A stretch of 64,000 nucleotides of DNA, taken from Kribbella sandramycini. GTDB taxonomy: Bacteria > Actinomycetota > Actinomycetes > Propionibacteriales > Kribbellaceae. Below the pieces are notes generated by a model that saw only the letters and a list, made by a program, of their open reading frames with translations, had not been told where the DNA came from and did not search any database. Of the stretch, positions 58,721-64,000 are shown in pieces (the stretch's first letter is position 1; every line of letters begins with the position of its first letter). A program made the translations under genes and the position numbers. The stretch is from contig NZ_JABJRC010000012.1 in assembly GCF_013131805.1 (NCBI RefSeq), positions 60,688 through 124,687 on the forward strand. The letters are read 5' to 3'.

Positions 58721-60225
58721 GTAATCCGGCAGGACGTCAACTGGTCATTGGCGTTCGGGGTCAGCACGACGAAGTTCGGCGTGTCCGCCGTCCGCGCCCA
58801 GGACTGGCCGCCGAAGTTGTCCTCGGCAAAGATCGTGACGGTCCAGCCGGCCGGCACCTTGACCGACGACGCCCAGTTGTCCTGCACCCCTGCGGCCACC
58901 AGTTGCGCACGGGTGTAGTTGCCCTTGGCAAGCAGCGAGGAGGCCGCGCCGCCGTAGTCGATGTGCTCGTAGAACGTCACGCCGCCGACCGGACCCTGAC
59001 CGGGCCACGGCACCGTCGGACGCGTTGCGGTCAAGGGGATCTGGCCCTTGAACATCCGGCCGCCGTCGTTGGTGAGCCGCAGGTAGTAGTCCGACGTACA
59101 GGCCGTGCCGTCCTCGTCGAGGGCGCGGATGTTCGACCCGTTCGGCACCCAGGCGGACGTCTCCGCGGTCTTGGCGATCTGGTTGCCCTCGTTGTACTCG
59201 TCGAACATCGAGATGTAGAGCCCTTGGACGCCGACCCGTGTGAGGTTGTAGAACTGCCGCCACATCAGATCGCCGTGCCGCCGGTGCCCGGACTGCAGAT
59301 CACCGGGGATCACGCACGGCTGGTAGTCGATCCCATGGGCGTTGCAGTCGGCCTGGTCCTGCTGATTCACGTTGTTGTAGTAGTGATCCGCGCCCGCGAC
59401 GTCCTGGATCCGGCCGACCATCCACGGCGAGAGCATGTTGAACGCGTGGTAGACATCGAGGTATCCGGCCCGCGAGTCCTCGACGCCGCGCCGCCAGTGC
59501 GTCGGCACGCCGCCGATCACGTACAGGCCCTGATTCTTGAACCAGTTCACGACATCCAGGCAGACCGAGGCCGGCCAGGCCTTGTTCGGCTCGTTGAAAC
59601 CGAAGCCCCAGATGCAGATCACGGGTTTGCCGTTCTGTCGCGCGTACGCCGGTGACGACGTGTACGCGCTCATCTTGTTGATCCAGTCGGTCTTCATCTC
59701 CGACTGCATGTTCGCCCAGTCCGTGGCGTCGTACATGATGTAGAACTTCCGCCCGTACTGCTCGGCGGCCTGGCGGACCTTGACGGCCATCGCGTCCCGG
59801 GTCGGCCCTTCGCCGCCGGTCGGGTTGAACCGCTGCAGGGCGGCCGTGTCGCAGCCGTTGGCCTGCATCCACTGGAAATGCGTGTTGACGGTCTGCTGGT
59901 CGTACGACGAGAACAGCCGCGCGGGCTGGCCGTTGCCGAGGTTCGAGTACGCCGTCTGGTACGTCGCGGTGTAGTCGCGGACGTCGGGCCAGCTGACGAT
60001 CGCGGTGTTACTGGGAGATGGCGGCTGGCCCCAGTTGTGGCTCCAGTGCCACCAGCCGTTGATCGGGGCGCCGTCGCCGGCGCAAGCGAACCAGCCCTGG
60101 TAGCCGACGGTCACCTTGCCGACGACGTCACCGGGTGGACTGGCCGCGAAACTGAACTGGGGCAGGGATCCGGCCACCGCGGTCGCGGCCGTGGTGGCGA
60201 GCAGGGTACGACGGGAGAGTCTCAT
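58717..60225 (-). CDS. Secreted GH99/GH71-like glycosidase with beta/gamma-crystallin domain
   Basis: 502 residues. Twin-arginine signal peptide (MRLSRRTLLATTAATAVAGS). The catalytic domain (about 35-400) resembles GH71/GH99: KVTVGYQGWFACAGDGAPINGWWHWS, LFSSYDQQTVNTHFQWMQANGCD, RKFYIMYDATDWA, KPVICIWGFGFNEPNKAWP, VGGVPTHWRRGVEDSR and YISMFDEYNEGNQI. GH99 is an endo-alpha-mannanase, though the exact activity here is open. The C-terminus (about 425-502) is a beta/gamma-crystallin module (GVTFYEHIDYGGAASSLLAKG, FAEDNFGGQSWA), usually Ca2+- or carbohydrate-binding. It is divergent from a ROK regulator gene. Confidence 0.82.
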   Translation of the reverse strand: MRLSRRTLLATTAATAVAGSLPQFSFAASPPGDVVGKVTVGYQGWFACAGDGAPINGWWHWSHNWGQPPSPSNTAIVSWPDVRDYTATYQTAYSNLGNGQPARLFSSYDQQTVNTHFQWMQANGCDTAALQRFNPTGGEGPTRDAMAVKVRQAAEQYGRKFYIMYDATDWANMQSEMKTDWINKMSAYTSSPAYARQNGKPVICIWGFGFNEPNKAWPASVCLDVVNWFKNQGLYVIGGVPTHWRRGVEDSRAGYLDVYHAFNMLSPWMVGRIQDVAGADHYYNNVNQQDQADCNAHGIDYQPCVIPGDLQSGHRRHGDLMWRQFYNLTRVGVQGLYISMFDEYNEGNQIAKTAETSAWVPNGSNIRALDEDGTACTSDYYLRLTNDGGRMFKGQIPLTATRPTVPWPGQGPVGGVTFYEHIDYGGAASSLLAKGNYTRAQLVAAGVQDNWASSVKVPAGWTVTIFAEDNFGGQSWARTADTPNFVVLTPNANDQLTSCRIT

Positions 60226-60325
60226 GGGCGGTCTCCTGGGAGGGCGGAGAGTAGCAAATTGTGAACAGGGTGTTGCAAGAAATCGATCGTGACAACCCCT
60301 TGACGGTAATCTCGCGGAAACTTAG

Positions 60326-60346
60326 TTTGTTGGCTCAACAGACAAA
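60326..60346. promoter_or_regulatory. ROK-type operator candidate
   Basis: TTTGTTG-GCT-CAACAGACAAA is an inverted repeat with one extra base in the right arm, of the form known for ROK/XylR-type sites (TTTGTT...AACAAA). It lies between the divergent GH99-like and ROK genes, 43 bases upstream of the ROK start, and is one of few A-T rich spots in the region. Confidence 0.6.
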
Positions 60347-60389
60347 GTCTGTGACTGGGCTCACAGCGTAGAGGGTGGGGTGGGGCGAG

Positions 60390-61658
60390 GTGACACTGAC
60401 CGAAGGGCGTCGTCCCGGGGATCGCGCGGTCGCCGCCGACCACGTCTCGCTGCGCCGGAACAACCTGTCCGTGGTGCTCCGGCACATCCGCGAGTCCGGC
60501 CCGAAGTCCCGGGCCCGGATCGCCGCCGACACCGGTCTGAACAAGGCGACCGTGAGCAGCCTGGTCGCCGAGCTGGTCGAGCGCGGCCTGCTCCGCGAAG
60601 GCTCCGCCGACTCAAGCCGCGCCCTCGGCCGTCCCGGCCAGCTGGTCGAGCTCGACGGCAGTGGCGTCTGCGGCGTCGGCGCCGAGATCAACGTCGACTA
60701 TCTCGCCGTCACCGCCCTCGACCTGTCCGGTGAGCCCGTCCTGGAGCGTCGTGTCCCGGTCGACGTCGCACACCTCGACCCCGGCGCGACGCTGGACCGG
60801 TTGACCGAGCTGATCCGCGAGGCGATCGCGGCCGTCGACGCCCGGAACGGGCAGCTCGCCGGCGTCACCCTCGCCGTCCCGGGCCTCGTGCAGGACGAGG
60901 GCACGCTGAGCCTGGCTCCGAACCTCGGCTGGGGGCCGGTCGCGGTCGCCGACGAGATGCGCGCGCGGCTCGACGACCCGGCGTACCCGCTGCTGATCGA
61001 CAACGAGGCGAACCTCGCGGCTCTGGCGGCGTACTCCGAACTGCGGCAGGACGGCCCGGTGCAGGATCTCGTGCTGCTCACCGGCGCGGTCGGCGTCGGC
61101 GGCGGCATGGTGTCGAACGGGCACTTGCTGCGCGGCGGCCGCGGCTACAGCGGTGAGGTCGGGCACATGCCGGTCGCGCCGCCCGGGCGGACGTGCGGCT
61201 GCGGACGGACCGGCTGCTGGGAGACCGTCGTCGGGTTGAGCGCACTGTTGCATCAGGCAACGGATGTCGACGACCCGGTCCGGGACCCGTCGCTGGACGT
61301 CGAGCAGCGGCTGGCCGGGATCACCCAGCGGGCCGAGGCGGGGGACGCGCGGACGCTGGCCGCACTCGGGGACGTCGGCGCCTGGCTGGGGATCGGGGGC
61401 GCGATCCTGGTCAACATCCTGAACCCGGACGTACTCGTCCTCGGCGGGTACTTCGCCGCCCTCGGCCCGTGGCTGAAGGAGCCGCTGGAGATCGCGATCC
61501 GCGATCGCGTGATCGCGCCGGACGGCGGCGGCTGCCGGGTGGTCCGCTCGGAACTCGGCTTCGCGGCCGCGGTCCGCGGCGGCGCCCAGATCGCACTCGA
61601 CCAGGTGTTCGTCGACCCGACCGTGATCGGCCGGGCTGATCAGGGGGTTGCGCAATGA
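60390..61658 (+). CDS. ROK family transcriptional regulator of a sugar ABC operon
   Basis: 422 residues from the GTG at 60390 (VTLTEGRR); a GTG at 60375 is also possible. Winged helix at about 25-85 (LRRNNLSVVLRHIRESGPKSRARIAADTGLNKATVSSLVAELVERGLL); ROK fold with VTLAVPGLVQDEGTLSLAPNLGWGPV, VGVGGGMVSNGHLLRGGRGYSGEVGHMPVAPPGRTCGCGRTGCWE, including the zinc motif with GxGHM and CxCGxxGCxE. It overlaps the ABC ATPase gene by 4 bases, so it is in the same operon and likely autoregulated by a sugar. Confidence 0.92.
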   Translation: MTLTEGRRPGDRAVAADHVSLRRNNLSVVLRHIRESGPKSRARIAADTGLNKATVSSLVAELVERGLLREGSADSSRALGRPGQLVELDGSGVCGVGAEINVDYLAVTALDLSGEPVLERRVPVDVAHLDPGATLDRLTELIREAIAAVDARNGQLAGVTLAVPGLVQDEGTLSLAPNLGWGPVAVADEMRARLDDPAYPLLIDNEANLAALAAYSELRQDGPVQDLVLLTGAVGVGGGMVSNGHLLRGGRGYSGEVGHMPVAPPGRTCGCGRTGCWETVVGLSALLHQATDVDDPVRDPSLDVEQRLAGITQRAEAGDARTLAALGDVGAWLGIGGAILVNILNPDVLVLGGYFAALGPWLKEPLEIAIRDRVIAPDGGGCRVVRSELGFAAAVRGGAQIALDQVFVDPTVIGRADQGVAQ

Positions 61659-63157
61659 CGGATCTGCTCACGATGACGGGGATCGTCAAGGAGTTCCCCG
61701 GCGTCCGGGCACTCGACGGCGTCGATCTGGACGTCCGGGCCGGCGAGGTGCACTGCCTGCTCGGCCAGAACGGCGCCGGTAAGTCGACGCTGATCCGCGT
61801 CCTGACCGGGGCCCATCAGCCCGATGCCGGCACGATCCGGATCAACGGCGACGAGGTCCAGCTGAACAGCCCGACCGCCGCCATCGACCGCGGGATCGCC
61901 GCGATCTACCAAGAGCTCGACCTGGTGCCCGGCCTCTCGGTCGCGGAGAACATCTTCCTCGGCCACGAGCCGTCGTCCTTCGGGTTCAGCCGCCGGCACG
62001 AGGCGAACACGCGGGCCCGGGAGATCCTCGAGGGCCTCGGCCACGGCGAGATCCCGGTCCAGCGCGAGGTCGGCTCGCTGCCCGCCGCGGGCCAGCAGGT
62101 CGTGAGCATGGCGAGAGCGCTCTCCCGTGACGCGCACCTGATCGTGATGGACGAGCCGTCCGCCGTCCTCGACCCGGAAGAGGTCGCGAACCTGTTCCGG
62201 GTGATCCGCGGCCTGACCGCGCGCGGCGTCGCCGTCGTCTACATCTCGCACCGGCTCGAAGAGATCCGCGAGATCGGCGACCGCGTCACCGTCCTCAAGG
62301 ACGGCGCCACCGTCTCGACCGGCCTGCACGCCCGCGAGACCCCGACCCAGGAGCTGATCCGGCTGATGACCGGCCGATCGATCGAGTACGTCTTCCCGCC
62401 CCGGCAGGAGGTCCTGACCACCGCCCCGACCGTCCTGGCCGTCGACGGCCTGAGCCGCCCCGGAGAGTTCGCCGACATCTCGTTCGAGGTGCGCGCCGGG
62501 GAGATCCTCGGCCTGGCCGGGCTGGTCGGCTCGGGCCGCTCCGAGATTCTGGAGACCGTGTACGGCGCCCGCCGGCCGACGACCGGATCCGTCCAGGTCG
62601 ACGGCAAACAGCTCCGACCCGGCCGGGTCCAAGCCGCGGTCGCGGCCGGCGTCGGCCTCGCCCCCGAAGAACGCAAGAGCCAGGCGCTGCTGATGGACGA
62701 GGCCGTCTTCAAGAACATCACCGTCTCGACCATGGGCCGCTTCGCGAGCGCCGGCTTCCTGAACAGCCGCGCCGAACGGGACGCCGCCGCCGAACTCGCC
62801 GAATCCCTCGACGTCCGGCCGGCCGGCGTCGAGCGCCCGGTCCGCAACCTGTCCGGCGGCAACCAGCAGAAGGTCGTCCTGGCCCGCTGGCTGCTCCGCG
62901 ACTGCCGCGTCCTCCTCCTCGACGAGCCGACCCGCGGCGTCGATGTCGGAGCCCGCTCCGAGATCTACGCCTTGGTCCGAAAGCTCGCCGCGAGCGGAGT
63001 CGCCATCGTCCTGGTCTCCAGCGAGGTGGAAGAAGTACTCGGTCTGGCCGACCGGGTGATCGTCATGCGGGAGGGGCGAGCCGTCCACACGGGGCCCGCG
63101 CAAGACATCGACGAGCACCGGGTCCTCGACCTGGTGATGGAAGGAAGCCCAGCGTGA
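61655..63157 (+). CDS. Sugar ABC transporter ATP-binding protein (RbsA/XylG/MglA type)
   Basis: 500 residues with two fused ATPase domains, as in ribose/galactose/xylose importers. First: Walker A GQNGAGKST, with signature-like GSLPAAGQQVVSMARAL (degenerate) and DEPSAVLD. Second: GLVGSGRSE in place of a Walker A lysine, as usual for the second half of this family, signature NLSGGNQQKVVLARWL, Walker B LLLDEPTRGVDVGARSE. It powers uptake of a monosaccharide; the matching permease gene follows with 4-base overlap. The binding-protein gene is not within the window. Confidence 0.94.
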   Translation: MTDLLTMTGIVKEFPGVRALDGVDLDVRAGEVHCLLGQNGAGKSTLIRVLTGAHQPDAGTIRINGDEVQLNSPTAAIDRGIAAIYQELDLVPGLSVAENIFLGHEPSSFGFSRRHEANTRAREILEGLGHGEIPVQREVGSLPAAGQQVVSMARALSRDAHLIVMDEPSAVLDPEEVANLFRVIRGLTARGVAVVYISHRLEEIREIGDRVTVLKDGATVSTGLHARETPTQELIRLMTGRSIEYVFPPRQEVLTTAPTVLAVDGLSRPGEFADISFEVRAGEILGLAGLVGSGRSEILETVYGARRPTTGSVQVDGKQLRPGRVQAAVAAGVGLAPEERKSQALLMDEAVFKNITVSTMGRFASAGFLNSRAERDAAAELAESLDVRPAGVERPVRNLSGGNQQKVVLARWLLRDCRVLLLDEPTRGVDVGARSEIYALVRKLAASGVAIVLVSSEVEEVLGLADRVIVMREGRAVHTGPAQDIDEHRVLDLVMEGSPA

Positions 63158-64000
63158 GTGAGGAAGTGAGAAGTGCAGCGCCTTCGCAGGCGACTGTCGA
63201 TCCGCCGGCAGTCCAAGATTCCGCCACATCGCCGCGGCCGGCCGTCGGCAATCTGCTGAAGACCGGAGCGGGCCGCAACCTCGGTCTGGTCGTGGCGCTG
63301 GTGTTGTTGTGTGTCGTCGGGGTCGTGACGGCGGGGGACACGTTTGCGACCGGCGCGAATGTGCTGACGATTCTGCGGCTGGCCGCTGTGATCGGCGTGG
63401 TGAGTATCGGGATGACGTTCGTGATCACCGGCGGCGGGATCGACTTGTCGGTCGGTGCGATGGTTGCGCTGGCGTCGGTGTGGGCGACCACGTTGGCCAC
63501 GCAGCAGTTGGCCAATGACTTCGGCTGGTTCTTCATGGTCAGCACGGCGCTGCTGGTGGGCGCCGCGTGTGGCCTGGTGAACGGGTTGCTTGTTGCCTAC
63601 GGCAAGGTGGTGCCGTTCATCGCGACGCTGGCGATGCTGGCCGGCGCTCGCGGTCTGGCCGAGATCATCTCGGACCGGCGGACGCAGATCGTGTCGAACA
63701 ACTCCTTTGTCGACTTCTTCGGGGGTTCGCTGATCGGCGTCCCGGTTCTGGTCTGGATCTTCCTGCTGGTCGCCGCGGTTGGCTGGGTGGTGCTGAATCG
63801 GACGACGTTCGGTCGCCGGACGTTCGCGGTCGGCGGTAACGCCGAGGCGGCTCGCCTGGCCGGGATCAAGGTGCAGCGGCACACGGTCGCGCTCTACGTG
63901 CTGGCCGGGTTGTGCTGTGGGATCGCGGCCGTGATGTTGATGGCGCGGACGACGACGGGCAGCTCGACGCACGGTCAGTTGTACGAGCTGGACGCGATCG
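63154..64000 (+). CDS. Sugar ABC transporter permease (RbsC/XylH type), 5' part
   Basis: At least 282 residues from the GTG at 63154 overlapping the ATPase stop; the 3' end lies beyond the window. A Ser/Pro-rich N-terminal segment (to about 40) precedes membrane helices of the branched-chain/RbsC type: NLGLVVALVLLCVVGVVTAGDTFATGANVLTILRLAAVIGVVSIGMTFVITGGGIDLSVGAMVALASV, and the EAA-like cytosolic loop NAEAARLAGIKVQRHTVALYVLAG. It forms the membrane channel of the importer. Confidence 0.93.
   Translation, partial: MSEEVRSAAPSQATVDPPAVQDSATSPRPAVGNLLKTGAGRNLGLVVALVLLCVVGVVTAGDTFATGANVLTILRLAAVIGVVSIGMTFVITGGGIDLSVGAMVALASVWATTLATQQLANDFGWFFMVSTALLVGAACGLVNGLLVAYGKVVPFIATLAMLAGARGLAEIISDRRTQIVSNNSFVDFFGGSLIGVPVLVWIFLLVAAVGWVVLNRTTFGRRTFAVGGNAEAARLAGIKVQRHTVALYVLAGLCCGIAAVMLMARTTTGSSTHGQLYELDAI

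Noticed and set aside
60301..60389. Second MITE or transposon end beside the ROK gene
   Set aside because: The short AAAG/CTTT and TTTGTTG repeats fit an operator; no TA-bordered long inverted repeats were found.

Overview
The window is a 64 kb piece of a high-GC actinobacterial chromosome. The evidence is about 70% GC, many GTG/TTG starts, an actinobacterial integration host factor (mihF), and the conserved block carB-pyrD-pyrF / mihF-gmk-rpoZ-coaBC / metK-priA / def-fmt-rsmB. Many ROK regulators, glycoside hydrolases, two-component systems and secreted enzymes suggest a soil Propionibacteriales organism close to Kribbella. That genus call is inference from style and gene order, not a search result. 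I saw no tRNA, rRNA, CRISPR array or complete insertion sequence.

Layout. 1-2105: end of the pyrimidine operon (carB end, pyrD, pyrF), closed by a clear terminator. 2219-6171: accessory genes (DUF4037 protein, LysR regulator divergent from an EamA exporter, a tandem family of small lipoproteins with one decayed copy). 6254-8986: mihF, gmk, rpoZ, coaBC. 8987-13856: repeat-rich DNA, acyltransferase, CapA-like lipoprotein, DUF1707 protein, AlkZ-like protein. 14042-17325: metK and a helicase-motif-less priA. 17327-25032: drug-efflux type MFS genes with ArsR and Lrp regulators, a HAD hydrolase, a lipoprotein and a C39-like protease. 25192-28035: def-fmt-rsmB. 28090-35457: two DMT-type transporters, a SufS-like PLP enzyme, and a carbohydrate operon (GH36-like, ROK, GH125 alpha-mannosidase). 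35450-43586: ABC-2 exporter, two response regulators and a histidine kinase, DUF6069 protein, GntR regulator divergent from L-lactate dehydrogenase, orphan histidine kinase. 43663-51474: PPOX flavoprotein, MFS, phosphotransferase, ankyrin protein, AlkB, hydrolase, IS30-HTH/MarR regulator. 51478-60225: amidohydrolase and large secreted proteins (subtilase, DUF1906-ricin, GH99-like with crystallin domain). 60390-64000: ROK regulator and the start of a sugar ABC importer.

The conserved housekeeping order is broken by three accessory blocks (2219-6171, 8987-13856, 17327-25032). The most striking non-coding item is a 167-bp MITE-like element (37941-38107) with long terminal inverted repeats and TA at both ends. 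It sits in the stop codon of a response regulator gene and appears to have split a tight kinase-regulator-regulator operon. Also notable are an over-used palindrome (GAGCGCTC and longer forms, 16 copies counted by eye), a hairpin that pairs with the Shine-Dalgarno sequence of the acyltransferase gene, a frameshifted lipoprotein paralogue, and several well-formed operators beside divergent regulator genes (18353-18372, 41188-41229, 50652-50727, 60326-60346).
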